Positions 1 through 12,335 are shown, counted from the stretch's first letter. The stretch: DNA of 64,000 nt from Tetraselmis striata (GCA_006384855.1 VCJN01003307.1:56385-120384), one strand, 5' to 3'. Translations and numbers: made by a program. Notes: generated by a model from the letters alone, not told the origin.

Positions 1-977
1 CTACAGTTACAGCACTAGTCGCTTCGTCTGCTAGTACGTCACTCTGCGTTTACGTATGGTAGTATTAGTTTTGCGATCGCGGCATTTGGATATGGTCTAT
101 TACACAAAAAGCCGCCGACACCACCGCACACGATGAAACCAGATACAACACCTAGCGTTATACTAGAGGCCAAAGGATATACGGCCATACCCGCTGGCAA
201 TGCCCTGGTATGCCCACTGCTTGATGCCGCGGTGTGCCAAGCATCCTCGCTCGTTTCTGTAAAAGATTCGTACAAGAAAAACAGGATTATATATGTCTAT
301 CTGCTCATCTACTACGCCGCGACACCGTAATTCAAAATATAGCCGTACATATATACCGTACTTCATATGGACTTCCATATCCATATCCCGAGGATGTATG
401 ATCTTGATAATATTAGTATCATGAGGTATCCCGCCCTTGTGATAAACATGCATGTATTAGATTAACATCCCCGTAGTGTTGGCATCGGTGCGGCACCGCC
501 GTGCACAAGTAGTGCGTAAGCTTGCGGAGAGACAGAGGCCACAGACAGAGACAGACAGAGACAGAGAGAGACAGAGACAGAGAGAGACAGAGAGACAGAG
601 AGACAGAGAGACAGAGAGACAGAGAGAGAGGGGGGGAGAGCAAGCTACGTGTAGTATCAGGGACGCAGATTCTAGCCCTACCTGCCACAGCTCCAATGCA
701 GAAGAAACAATAGCGGAATTATATCGATTTCTCTACGTCATGCATGCAAGCCCAGTTTCAGCCTTGTAACAAGGGTTGTCACCGATACAGGTCCGTTGGC
801 ACCCGTACACCGTCTACATCCATTGCTTATTCGAAACAATGTGCAAATCCCAGTACAATTTATTGTAGTTTCCGTAACGAGTGACAGCACATTACTCAGG
901 CAGCAATTCCAGCCTGATCACTTGGAAGGTCCTGAGCCTCGCAGCTTGAGTTACATATCCTGGAACACGTCCAACAA
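1..977. other. No gene recognised; GACAGA microsatellite
   Basis: No open frame here has a recognisable domain or a convincing exon. Positions about 534-630 are a (GACAGA)/(GA)n microsatellite that gives spurious charged or serine/leucine-rich frames on both strands. The rest is ordinary mixed-composition DNA downstream of the tubulin-ligase-like gene. Confidence 0.6.
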
Positions 978-3900
978 TCACGCCACCACTGCAGGATCTC
1001 TGCGTGGTCCCGTAAATAACTCGAAGAGTGCGCCCCTCTTGGTGCTGTACCCTCTCATGTCAGCACGGCGGCTGCCAATCCACCCCCCCCCCCCCCCCCC
1101 CCCCCCGCATCCTGTCCTACCTACACGCGATGGCCAGCAGCATGCGGGCCACCGGGCTGATCTCCGAGCCTCTCTCAGGCGCGGGGCGCTCCAGCTCCGC
1201 GGCCCGGGCGCGCAGCCAAAGGGCGGCCAGCTGGTCCTGCCGGGCGCACGGCAGCGACCACTGCCGCTGCGGCGCGTCCCCCATGCAGAAGCTGTGGAAG
1301 TCCTGCGTGAGCGGTTGGAACGCCCCCCTGCGCGGCGCATCAGCAGCAGCAGAGCCGTTGAGTGGGACGCATCACAGCAGCGCCAGCCCTGGAATCACGG
1401 ACGGGTGACGACAAACGATGGCCATTATTCATGTACACTGTTCCACGCACATTGACACAGTATGCGTTATATCACAACGCTTGACCAAAAACGTCAATCT
1501 TGCATCAAAAACAGCGGGTGGTCGTCATGGAGGCATGTCATTCATTCTCATGAGCTCGGAATGATGCAGGCGCATTCATTCCATCTCGACAAGTAATAGT
1601 TATATGTCATGTCATGTTGGACAAGTATAACTTGTATGTTGTTCGATGAAAAATGCATCACACAACCATGATACGCACTTTTTCCTCTAACAACCAGCTG
1701 GGGGGGAATCACGATCGACGAGGAGGTTTTATATACACGCGTTACAAATACAACCATCACCGCCATGACATCCCGCTACTTGCACACAAGGGCTGCTCAG
1801 TCTTGATTAACTATCGAGTGACACCCGGCCAAAGATACATAAGTAAGCAGGGTGTTATGCCTACACGAGATGACGAGACTCATTTTTTCCGCATGCCTCC
1901 CTGCGCGTACACTAGCGGCCAGAGGTAAACGGAGGACACACGCACCTGCGGGCCAACTCCGCCTCGAGCTCCACCAGCAGCTGGAGGTCCTCCTGCGACA
2001 GGCAGCGCGCACACGCAGCGGCGCCGCGGGGCGTGTCCTCCGCGCCGCCCGGGGAGCGCCATCCGGGCGGCTGGCACAGGGCGCCCTGCGACGCCCGGCA
2101 CGGCACCGCCGCGGGCCGGTCAGTCACCAAGACACACCGGCACGTGGGCGCGCACGGATCTGCACTGTGCCAAACTAGCGGCCATCCACCCACATTGGCG
2201 GCTCCGCTGTGGGGGGAGGGGGGTTACGCGGGCGGAGGACGGCGGGGGCTAATGTGCCTCGTGATGGGACGAGGAAAATCCTGTAAACCCTAAACCGGCA
2301 GAGCGAGAGGGCAGTGTGTCCCTCCCCGCACCCGCTGATTCATAGGGCTACGGAGGTAGGGTATACACGTCACGCCCTGGCCTTCATATAAGCGCACAGG
2401 CTGCGCCCAGGAAACACATCACTAACAATGCGGGTGGGGCTGAGGGGACATGGTGGCAGAGGTACAAGGGGTCGCGTGGCGGCGCAGACCTGCAGCTCCG
2501 GTGGGACGGAGCCCGGAGCCGGAGAGCGCCCCTCCACGCTGCCCCTGGACAGCTCCGCCGCGCTCGCCAGAACTTCCCGCAGCTCCGGCAGCAGCTCCGC
2601 CGCGCCGGTGTCCCTGCAGTCCCTGCGCGCCACAACACGAGCGTCAGCCCACGAAGCCGCGGGCACACCGCCACAAGGCGGGGGCATAAGGATGGGTGGG
2701 GACAGGGGCGCCCGCTGGGTTGCCACCATTAGGGTTTCGATACCCTAGCTTGTGGCGCGGCATCAGCCCGAGCGGCGGCGCAACCTCCATCCCATTTTCA
2801 CTTTCTCAATCCATTAATAAAAACAGTCACAACTGGAAAAAGCTATACAGTCATAGGGGGCGCAGGGGGATTGTTTAGATCCCCCTTTGTCCCATTACTG
2901 ACCTAGTGTGCAATCATTTATAGTGACCTAGTGTGCAGTGTGCAACGTACTTACCGTAGTGCATGCCACAGGGCAACAAGCCAGCAAACACAGAAAGAAA
3001 TCCGGTTCTGGGGCGTGAGCCCCGGACTTGGGGTGTTTCTGATGAGGTCTCATGCCGCGACGGGCTGAGAGTTTTGGTAAGGGAACTCGCGAAGGGGACT
3101 CCCTGGTACATCCAAGAGGTCTTGGGATGGGTTCTCGTTGGGAGCCACATGCCATACGAGCGATGCGAACCGGCTACTGTATATGTGGCAGTGGTGGCAC
3201 CCCGTCGTGGGTACGGCGGGTATTAGGGTCTGCGCCCCTGGAAACTAGGGTTTTCACACCCTACCATGTGGTGCGGCAACACGTACAGATGCTATGATGT
3301 TCTGATGTCATATATAGCGAAATGAACCAGTGAAAGTCAAAAGCCGCATCAGCTCTACTGCTTGTATAGCGACCAGTTGTCAGACATCTGATTGTCATGG
3401 GACGGAACTGGCCACATCCTAGAATATCCTAGGATATTCTAGGTCAAGGATAACCCAGGTTACAGGAGTTAGACCTGTGTTTTTGAGGACAAATTAACAT
3501 ATCCCAGGATAATCCTCGAATATCCAAAGAAGAGGACAGCCGAGGAGTGTCCTACGCCGGGTGCCCGCCAGTTCTATGGAGAAGTAACACCAAAGCACGA
3601 CTGATACATCGGCAACAAAAGGCACATGTTCCGGGAATTTTCGCAAGACACCACAGTAATCTGCAATCTTTTCTGGGGTATTTCTTGCTTTTAGAAACAG
3701 CATCGAACGTAATTCATACTTCCGAGCGCGGGTGACGGCGCACATCGTCTGGCATAAAGAGTCCGTATCCTTAGCCTCAACTTGCGCTCCTATGCAACTT
3801 ATGATAAGAACGCTCGCCGTGGTTCCGCTTTGGTTTCGCCTGGGTTCGGCCTCTTAGCGGCCCGGCAGGGCGGCTTCTTAGCCGCGGTGTCCGTAGTACC

Positions 3901-6717
3901 GAGCCGGCGCCGGGAGATTGCTTGGTTGGGGGGGGGGGGGGGGGGTTCACCCGGGCGCGTCCCCCCACGCGCAGGTCGCCGGCGCCGTGCCGCCCGCCAG
4001 GGTGTGGATGCCCAGCAGCCCCACCAGGTCGCCCAGCATCGCGCCCTTCTCCGCCTCCAGCTTGTCTGTCCCCACCTGACGTCCAGAGGTACCCGGGTCA
4101 CTCAGACAGCACTCACATTGTGACAGCACAGCTCCATTTATCAGGAGCGCTGCGGTTGCAGCATTTGCTGGGTGTTTTAGGGCTTGGGAAACCCTAAAGC
4201 GGAGTGAGAATGATGAGGATGCAACGACCCATGCCAGCATCTGGTGGGCACCGTATCCTGCCAGCACATTCTTAGCTGCCATGTCAACATGCCGCTATGA
4301 TTGCAATTTGGTCCGCCATCGCCATTCCATTGCAGAATAATCGCTGCATGTTACACAATTGCTGCAGGTGCAGGGCTGCACGCCACCAAATTTTCATATT
4401 TCATTCAGCTTTACAATACAATCTGATCATCATGGCTGACCACATCCTTCTAGGTGTTATGAAACCCCTACCTTTGGTCCTCAGGTATCAAAAGACGCTT
4501 CAACCGCAAACAAGATGTATACCCCGTGCAAATGTGCGATTTAGGTTTTAGCAAACCCTAAAACACAGCCTGGACACGCTCGGGGCACAACCAGGGCAGG
4601 GGGCGGATGTTGAAAAGGGGGGGGGGGGGGGGGGGGGCACCTTGTCCGCGCCGTGGAGGCTCATTGATGGCGTGGAGTTGACCTCGATCAGCCAGGGCTT
4701 GTGGTTGGCGTCCAGCAGGAAGTCCAGCCCCAGCAGCTGGAAGGTGCTGCCCGGCCGCAAGCCCAGGTCAAGGGCGGCGAGCCGGCACCCGGCCAGCGCT
4801 GCCGCCAGCGCCATGCCGCTGATCTCGGCCAGCTGCGCCCACAGCGCGGAGAAGGCCGGCGCGCCCAGGTGCTCCTGCAGCTCCTGCAGCGTCCAGACGT
4901 GCCCTGCGGCGTGGCCCCCAGGACGCAAGCCACAGGTCAGATGCGGAGCGTCTAGGGTTTTAGGGCTTCCTGAGGTACCCCTCATTTGTGTGCGTCCCAG
5001 TTACATAATTGAAGGCAGTGACTCCATTATCGCAAACATTGGTAGCCTTGAATCAAAATGCGAAACGGCGGAGCCCTAGTTAGGCAATGCTCATCTTTGG
5101 AACGAGTGCGGCAATGCCGATAGATGTGGGGGCGTGGGGAAAGAGAGGGGGAGGGGGGTACCCTCCGCGTTCTGGAATGCGTTGGTGAGGTGGCCGGAGG
5201 TTCCGTCCATGCTCACGTGCTCGCGGCCCATGTCGTAGGTGTTGCTGCTGAAGAGCACGAGGCCCCGGTCGTGCAGGTACGCCCGCAGGGGCGTGGTGGA
5301 CGTGAGCACCGCCCACAGGCGGATGCCAAACTTGCGCCCGTCGATCAGCATCGGGTTGGCGATGTACTTCTGGGCCACCGGGAACTTGCTGCATGACCAA
5401 CACGGGCAGCGGGCGAGCGCGGTTTGTGGCATGGCCAAAGCAGGCAGAGGTCTGTGCGTCTAGCAGTGGATATGTCGCACGAGGGAGGCCCGTATAGATA
5501 GATCAGCTGCTATCACTAAATTGCGAAGCGCTCTAGTCACAAATGGCTTAGTGAAGACGCCAATGAGCAAAATGCGACACCGGTTACACACACACACACG
5601 AATCATACATACGTACATGGACACACCTGTTTGAGTAATATGATATGTATAGCATCTCATAGCCAGGTAGCTTAAACAGGCTGAGGTTTAGCGCATAACT
5701 AACATCTCATAAGCACACCAAGACGCTCGGACCCTCATCAGCGCGTGAGGCAGACAGCACATGTGGCCCTGCAGCATACATGGCTGCAGTGGATAAGAGC
5801 GCAGGCCGGGGGGGGGGGGGGGGGGGGGGGGGGGACCTCGTGGCCGCCTGCTCCTCCGCCTCGGCACGCGGGAGGATCTTCAAGCCCTTCCCCAGGTGCT
5901 TGTTCGTCTTCAGCACCCACAGACACTTCTCCTCCCTGCCCTGCGGGCAGTCCGGGTCATGCCAGGCCCTCCACCCGTCCATGTCGCGCGGCAGCAGGAA
6001 AGAGGGCGGGATGAAGCGGTACGCGTCCTCCCCATACGCGGCCACCATCGTCTCTGCCAACTTGTCCTTCTTCGAGATGGACACCAGCCCCGGAACAGCG
6101 TTCATCATCTGCCACGCCGCCAGGAAGGGCGCCGCGTGCTTGGCCGGCGTCGGCACGGTCCACAGCACGTCCCAACGGTCAGGCACCTGGTAGCCCAGCA
6201 CCTTGGCCTCGTCCGAGTGCTTTGCTGCCCCGCCCGCATGCTTTGCCCCTGCGGCCACATCATGCGGGGTCGGGTGGCATGCGGGGGGGTGGGCGGGTTG
6301 GATGAGGCCAAGCTGGAGTTGAGAGGGAGAAGGAGAGGGAGAGAGAGCAAGAGCTGACATTAAGGCCCTGGATGAGCACTGATTGAATGCAATCAGGTAG
6401 ATATAGGGCATGCCCAAACTCCGCCCTTTCTGCGCGTAGCGAGAGCTTTACTTACAGAGCTCTCTAGTCACGCTGGGGAAGACTACGCCTTTCTAATGCC
6501 TCGACCAGCAATAGGTAGAGCTCTGTATTCATGCTAGAGGTTGTGTCGACGTAGCTCTGGCGCATGGGGCATGCTGCCCGAGAACAAAGTCCGGCGGGGA
6601 GCAGCGGGCTCTCCTACCTGCCGCCTCGAACGCGCGCCTCACGAGCACGATCTCTCCCTCCTTGAAGTTCTTCTCGTCGAACCATACCGCCACGCCAGCG
6701 GATCGACCAGTCAGCAC
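978..6717 (-). CDS. Tubulin-tyrosine-ligase-like (TTLL) protein, multi-exon, 5' end missing
   Basis: TTL-family enzymes are ATP-grasp ligases that add tyrosine, glutamate or glycine to tubulin tails. Exons by hand, in sense order: 6717-6618, 6248-5837, 5388-5162, 4903-4641, 4075-3951, 2622-2490, 2085-1946, 1327 to about 1124, and perhaps a last one 1074-978 ending in TGA. Intron phases agree at every junction I could test. Diagnostic motifs are WVLKTNKHLGKGLKIL (exon 2), QKYIANPMLIDGRKFGIRLW (exon 3) and LLGLDFLLDANHKPWLIEVN then STPSMSLH (exon 4, the metal/ATP-binding strand of TTLs). Exon 5 (TDKLEAEKGAMLGDLVGLLG) is the usual helix after the catalytic core. Exons 6-8 are less conserved. The first exon here begins at an acceptor, so an upstream start exon is missing from this call. 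Several introns begin with GT followed almost at once by long poly-C. The family is very sure; the 3' terminal exon is not. Confidence 0.88.
1082..1106. repeat. Poly-C run (poly-G in the sense of the TTLL gene)
   Basis: About 25 C in a row, lying in the proposed last intron of the TTLL gene, a few bases below the donor of the exon ending near 1124. Confidence 0.9.
3418..3443. repeat. Perfect 26-bp palindrome
   Basis: The two halves CCTAGAATATCCT and AGGATATTCTAGG are exact reverse complements with no loop. Related AT-rich pieces (ATATCCCAGGATAATCC and GAATATCC) follow within 100 bp, so it may be part of a small inverted-repeat element. It lies in a TTLL intron. Confidence 0.85.
3928..3945. 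repeat. Poly-G run at a TTLL 5' splice site
   Basis: Eighteen G on the plus strand. In the sense of the gene the intron begins GTGAA and then runs into poly-C. Confidence 0.9.
4617..4637. repeat. Poly-G run at a TTLL 5' splice site
   Basis: Twenty-one G on the plus strand. In the sense of the gene the intron begins GTG and is poly-C from its fourth base. Confidence 0.9.
5808..5834. repeat. Poly-G run at a TTLL 5' splice site
   Basis: About 27 G on the plus strand. In the sense of the gene the intron begins GT and is poly-C from its third base. Confidence 0.9.
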
Positions 6718-7364
6718 CTGCCAGTTGCCGCACGTGTCAGCCCACCGCCCTCAGGCCCCAGGGCCCTTGCCACGCCGCTGCGGTGGGCGGGGCGGGCCGT
6801 TGGTAGGCCATCCGGTCGCTTTCTGACACGGTCGCAGCCACGCCCGCCATCCTCACCCCCACGCCCGACCCGCCGTGGACGAGAGCTGACGCAGCCCTCA
6901 GGGCCGAGTGCCACACCAACACACCTTACGCTCAGCAGCAGCTGTGGAGGCTTGCAGGGGAGGTAAAATGAGCAGCAGCAGCAGCAGCAGCAGCGACGGC
7001 GGCGGCAGGCGAAGGCCCGTCCTCGGGTTGGCGCCCTCCCGCTGACGATCGCACGGCGGCATCGCCCACCGCAGCCGCGCGCCCGCTGCGCCACGCCCCA
7101 GTTGTCCCGCGCGGCGAAATTATGAGTGCTGTATGAGGTAGCGACTTTGTTTCTGCGCTGGTGGGCGCTGTCAAGCAAAACCAAGGGCAAGACGCGGGGA
7201 GAAAGGGAGTCGCTATCGCGTCTGGGAAAGGGAGTCGCTATCGAGAGATCTCTGAGATACCAATACAGGGGCGCCAGTAGTGGCTTCCAGGCAGTAAGGA
7301 TTAGTACCTGCACAGGTTTATTGTAGCGATCTACAGGTACGTGCTGCGGCCTCGTCTCCAGTAA
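6718..7364. other. Upstream of the TTLL exons; possible missing first exon
   Basis: GC-rich DNA with a (CAG)n run near 6968-6993. On the minus strand an open frame between about 7174 and 6932 is alanine/glycine rich with a polyalanine run and could be an N-terminal exon of the TTLL gene. I found no motif or splice pair that settles it. Confidence 0.3.
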
Positions 7365-9843
7365 TGGTTTTTTCCGCCCCCGGGACAGGACTGGCAGTGA
7401 AACCCTTACAGCGTCGTCTCTACGACGGCCGTTTAGCAGGCAGCCATCCAGTTACGGAAAGCCCTGGGCAGGATACGCTCCGTTATGGTCATAAAGCAAA
7501 TTGCCGAAGCATTCTGCGAGATTAATTAAAGATCAGTGACGGATTTCCAACACGTACTGTTGGATCACCGTCAAAAACACTGCCATCAAAATACCCGGCA
7601 CTGACCATGAAAGGTCCGCCCTACCCGTTTGGGCGTCGGCCCATTCGAGTAATGCGAGTTGGGGCAAGCCCCAACCCGCGGAGCAAAGCATTTCGGGAGT
7701 GCGATACATGTGCAACAAAGAAGTCAATGTGAGGGAGGGCCCGACGCCATAGCTTGAAAATTTCCCCATTCCCAGTAAAATCCAGGGCGCCGTATATCTC
7801 TCTCTCTCTGTTGTTGGCAAGCTTTCATAGTTATTGTTATTTAGTTCTGTTTGTAGTGCGCTTTTGTGAAAGCCCTGATGTAATTTAATAAATCCAGGGC
7901 GCCGTGAAGGGAGGGGGAGACCCCGCCCAAAATAAAGGCAGTTAAGTCCTCAGGTGTTGACGAAATAACCTGACCACTAATAAAATCCCTAAACTCCGGA
8001 ACTAACAACCCCAAATTAAGACGGTGATACCCTCGCCGCGGGCACTCCACCAACATATGTTCGATAGTCTCAGATTCACCTCCGCCACATGCATGGCAGT
8101 GTTCCAGGAACCGCTCAGGCATGGCATGAATCCGGGCCAATCGGCGAGCAGTGGGAAATACTCGGGTGCGTAATTGTATCATAATGTGCAGCCCGGCCAC
8201 CACCCCCGCGGGGACACCCACACCGTATACTGTGGCAATGGGTTTGACGCGTAAGACGCATGGACATATATACCCCAGGTTTTAGTGCGTGTTAACGATG
8301 CCAACGATTCGTAACGCGCCCACACCGATGCCTTTACTAGTTTAGCGGCATCGCGCGCGGCTAGCGACCTCCCTCAAGTGGAAGGTGCGCCCCTTCAGCT
8401 AGCCCTACGTTCGCCCTAGCTAGTCGATCTAACCACCGCACGGTCCCCGAAGTCCACGTGTTATAGGGCGCGCCCGACTTGGCTGATCTACTAAATGGGT
8501 TATACATGTATTCAAGTCGGATGCTTTAAGGAACGCCCGAGCCCGTGCCGCATCGGCCGTAGCCTCTATGGGCGCAATATCCAATTCCCGCATCATCGGT
8601 GCAGTGGCCACCCTAGGGGAGTTTTTACCCACCCCAATGAGGCCCCGCAAGCACTGATTGAGTACGGTTTGTAATTTATTTGCGCCGCTAGTTCTATCCA
8701 TGCCCCATACTTCACACCCGTAAGTTAAAACCGGCAGTACACATGTTTTACAGACAGACACGCAGACAGACGCACATTAATAGGAATTATGTCCCGTCCA
8801 CCGACTTATACCGAATCGAGCGCCTCAATGGCGCGTTTATCCGTCTTAACCCGGTCGTCTATACTATGTGTTGCATACCTAAATCCGACTGAATGACCGT
8901 ACCCAAATACCTATATTCATTTACAACCGGTACCCGTTCCCCCCCAAGCTGCCATCGGGCAGCTTTTTCGCGTAACGCGGTCGGAATATCGGCCTTACTA
9001 ATGCCATCACCCCACACTTAAGTACCCCAAACCCCATAAAATGATCCTCCGCCCATTGCGAGAAGTGGGCGAACATGGCATGCAGGTTATCGAACGAGCA
9101 TGTGATACCAACAGCGTCGTCCGCGTACAGCTGACATGGCACCTTTGGTGGTTGTCTTGCCGCTAGTGTGTCGGTGCACCATGGTACATCACACCCTAGA
9201 TGTTCTACCCCATCGAATATATCGTTAAGAAATATGTTAACTGGGATGGGGGAAGCGGGGCATCCCTGTCGGAGGCCACGCTCTATGGGTATGGGGTCTG
9301 ATAGTGTTCCCGGGGCCACCCCTGTCTTGACCCGTGCCATACTATCATGTATAAAGTTTTAATGAAGGGAAGCATATGACCCGTGACTCCTATGGCTTGT
9401 AGTTTTAGGAATAAAAGCTCGATCATGACGAGGTACGGTGTCATATATGCCTTCCTAAAGTCGATAAAACCCGCGTACGTGGGTAGACCTGCCGCTTGGC
9501 GACGAGCAGCGATATCGAACAAGCTGGCGACTTGCATGGGGCCCTCCTCATTCCGCATAAAACCCGCTTGCCAACGGCGGATTGTCCCTTTAGCTTGGCA
9601 GACGTCTTGCAAGCGTTGGGTAATGACGGTCGTAAGGAGTTTCATAGCGGCACCCATGGCTCCCATGGCTCCTGTCTCCCACCACCCTTCAAACAATCAT
9701 GAACCGCTTTTTGCACTGCCCGCTCCCTCGGGCGGCGGCGGTTATTACGTACTAGTGCCCGGACCCTATGCCGTGCAGCAGCATAATGTGCCGACGCTAG
9801 AGCGGCATCCCGAGGGCCCCTAGTCCCCCGGCATGCCATAAAG
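7365..9843 (-). mobile_element. LINE (non-LTR retrotransposon) copy 1, 5'-truncated and decayed
   Basis: The minus strand carries pieces of a LINE ORF2. There is an upstream linker region (near 9840-9650). The reverse transcriptase shows GLRQGCPASPIPVNIFLNDI and the catalytic LYADDAVG motif (9340-8921). Thumb-like sequence follows (8761-8429). A C-terminal Cys-His motif CHACGGGESETIEHMLVECP lies near 8110-8040. The pieces lie in different frames, so the copy is inactive. The 3' end is at low coordinates: in sense it finishes GTCCCGGGGGCGG followed by an A-run (plus-strand T's at 7368-7373). Homology with the copy at 28.2 kb stops near 9843, which I take as the 5' truncation. The clade was not assigned. 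Confidence 0.85.
7783..7904. repeat. ~90-bp segment bracketed by a 15-bp direct repeat inside LINE copy 1
   Basis: The string AATCCAGGGCGCCGT occurs at about 7784-7798 and again at 7890-7904. The ~90 bp between them, which includes (CT)n and a TAG-rich stretch, is absent from LINE copy 2, where a single copy of the string is found at about 12905-12920. Either a short insertion made a 15-bp target duplication, or copy 2 lost the segment by recombination between the repeats. In copy 1 the ORF ends just inside this segment. Confidence 0.7.
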
Positions 9844-9967
9844 GTACTAATCCTTACTCGCCGTACATCCCAAGTTGGTAGAAGTACATGCACCTGCTGC
9901 TCCAGCCTGCTCGCAATATTTTTTTGAAACCCGAATTTCAACATGCAATCGAGTCTTGTTTTGCCAA

Positions 9968-10190
9968 AAAGCGTGCCGAAGGTAGCGAGCTGGAAGCTGG
10001 CAGACGAACTGTTGTTGGTTGTCCTAAGTAGCTTCCCGGCCGGGAGCGCAGGACTCGCGGGCGATGGGGCAGCCCGTACTATAGTCTGATGGTACCATTT
10101 ATTTAACCGGTTGAAACCACTTATAGACCGTGCGGGTCGCACTAAGTAGGACAGTTGAATTGTTAGGAAACCCCATAAACAGGTTTAGAT
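9968..10190. repeat. Direct repeat, left member (~215 bp)
   Basis: This segment, from TGCCGAAGGTAGCGAGC through the AGGACAGTTGAATTGTTAGG region, recurs at 12117-12335 at roughly 85% identity by eye and in the same orientation. It is also flanked by its own ~28-bp direct repeat (TTTCAACATGCAATCGAG...) at about 9940-9966 and 10192-10222, as a short insertion would be. Confidence 0.65.
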
Positions 10191-10197
10191 CATTTCA

Positions 10198-12116
10198 ACA
10201 TGCAATCGAGTTTGGTTTTGCCAGTTTACACGCGGTTTGTTTACGACTGCGAGCGTGGGCAGTCGGCAGGCGTGCCGACCAGACGAACGCGGAAAATGTC
10301 TTGAGTTGTAGAAGGGGTCTCGCGCCGAGAGGTTAGAAACCTCGGTTGCAGCGCAGGCGCAGAATGTACACGTACGGACGGGAGATGTTGACCCTGGCGC
10401 AACATAGACCGGACGTGTCGCGGAATCAAGGCGCCGCCTCCCCACGGCGCCCTACAGCATTTGCGGCGCGCCGTGGTGGGGTGCGGCAAGAGCCAGAAAT
10501 GCAGGCATGTAGAAGCGGCCAAGTTGGTGACGAGCGCCCAGCAAATCATCAGCGGTGCAGGCACCAGTAGGACGAGTTCAGTTGCGCTCACGAGCGCGCG
10601 AGCGCGCCGCGTACAGCCAGGTGAAGTACTGGTACACTGTACGCGGCGCGATGGTCACGTTGCACCCGTACTGGCGATGCACGTTGCGAGGGGTGGACAC
10701 GCATCAACGCGCGATGACAACGGTGTAAGGCCGCAGCCAAAACCATCGGTGGTTGTTTTGCCGCCTCGCGCGAAGCGCGGCGGGTGAAACGCACGACGCT
10801 TAGGGACGCGGGAACGTGGGACCCTGTGTGGTCGTGTCGTACCGGCTCTTTCGTGTGTCGGGGTCGGTTGGCGGTGACGCCGCAGAAGACTACCCGCCGA
10901 CTCGTTAAGCTGTCGCCGTGGGTCTTTCCTCGCGGATAGCGGCGAGGCGGCCGCCGCTGCTGCACCAACGACGGCCGCTGACCACCTCACAAGGCGCATG
11001 CTTAGGATGACGCCACGAAATGCACAAGTCGCGTTAGGTGGCGAAGCTGTCTCCCGGCGGGCAGCTCGTTTTGTCACAAGTGAGATGTCGCGACGTCGCG
11101 AGCGGGTTGATCGGCGTAGAGCCCCTTATAGTCTATGCCGGCCCGTAACGATGCCAATGATGTCGGGGCGAGGATGACGACGAGGCGGCCGCTGCTGCTG
11201 CGAGCGATTGCGATGGTCGCCGAGGTTCCAAACCCGGAGTCGGCGAGGGGAAGTTACGGACACCACGAGACGTCATGCACGCCAGGGGTAGGGCTGCCCC
11301 CCGGCGGGCAGCTTCAAGTTGTCGCGGTCCTTGTGACGACGACGTTGCAGTAGGAAGCGTCGGAGACGCGTCGGGACGAGTCGCACAAACTCCTCTCAGA
11401 GCGACCACAGCAAACGTTGATGCAGCATGATTAGGGCCAGGGCAACGAGCCCTCTCAAAACACCGGCGCATGAGCGGCGCCACCCCCGTAACGGACCAAT
11501 TACGCGAGTAGTTACGGAAAACCACAGCGTGAAAGTTGATGCCACGACGCTATGTTGCGAGGACATGCGGACCGGGTTGAGGTGTCTTGCGGGACAAAAT
11601 ATGGCCGCCCCGACGACACGGACGTCCTTCTCCATCCGCGCCGCTTTGTTGCGGTGAGCGTAGTTGTCGTCGTTGACAACCGTGACGAGCAGCGGCCATG
11701 GTGCCGAGCGCGTCCACCTAACCTAACCTCAAGAGTCGACTACTGCGAGAGGGTGCTCCATTGCGGGAGCCCCAAAGGCATGTATTGCGACTCGACTTCG
11801 GGTGTTGAGGTTTAAAGCTCCCCCCCCCCCCCCCCCCCCCCCCCGCCCCAACGGGGACCCTTCAGCTCCAATTCCTTGTCGTGCGCATCGCTACCGGAAA
11901 ACGTCCCAACTACAAAGCAAAGGCAAAAAAAATGAAAAACGACCTCGGGCGCACGAGTAGGGAAAACCACATTACCGAGGGGTTGTCTGTCGCTGCTTGA
12001 TGATGCAACGCATGTGCGCGGCACGACTCACGACTCACCACCGGATGGATGAACCTCGGTGCGGACTTGTTCAGCCTATATATGTGACCCTTGCGCGCAC
12101 AAGTATGCGTAGCCTC
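10198..12116. other. Unrecognised ~1.9 kb between direct repeats
   Basis: GC-rich DNA between the two members of the direct-repeat pair. Open frames of up to 140 codons exist on both strands, but none shows a motif I know, and all are arginine/alanine/proline rich as expected by chance at this composition. GAGGCGGCCGC followed by CTG repeats occurs near 10946 and 11182. A 25-C run is at 11820-11844. It could be the inside of a non-autonomous element whose ends are the direct repeats. Confidence 0.45.
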
Positions 12117-12335
12117 TGCCGAAGGCAGCGAGCCGGAAGGTGTCAGACGAGCTGCTGGTGGCTGTCCTAAGTAGCTCCCCGGCGGGGAGCGCAAGGCTCG
12201 CGGGCGATGGGCAGCCCGTACTGAAACCCGATGGTACCAATTATTTAAGCGGTTGAAACCACTGACAGACCGTACAGGTCGCACTAGGACAGTTTAATTG
12301 TTAGGAAACCGCAAAAGCACGTTTAGATCATACAT
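12117..12335. repeat. Direct repeat, right member (~215 bp)
   Basis: Partner of 9968-10190. Both members end in a GTTAGGAAACC...GTTTAGATCAT block. See the left member for interpretation. Confidence 0.65.

Larger units (their letters stand above)
2623..3950 (-). other. Large TTLL intron
   Basis: This 1.3-kb stretch separates TTLL exons at 4075-3951 and 2622-2490. No domain was recognised in it. It holds a perfect 26-bp palindrome at 3418-3443, an 18-G run at 3928-3945, and two similar segments around 2729-2768 and 3240-3285 with an inverted AGGGT...ACCCT core followed by TGTGG-GCGGCA, probably short mobile-element debris. Confidence 0.55.

Noticed and set aside
419-769. Ser/Leu- or Arg/Gln-rich open frames
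   Set aside because: They are translations of the GACAGA microsatellite.
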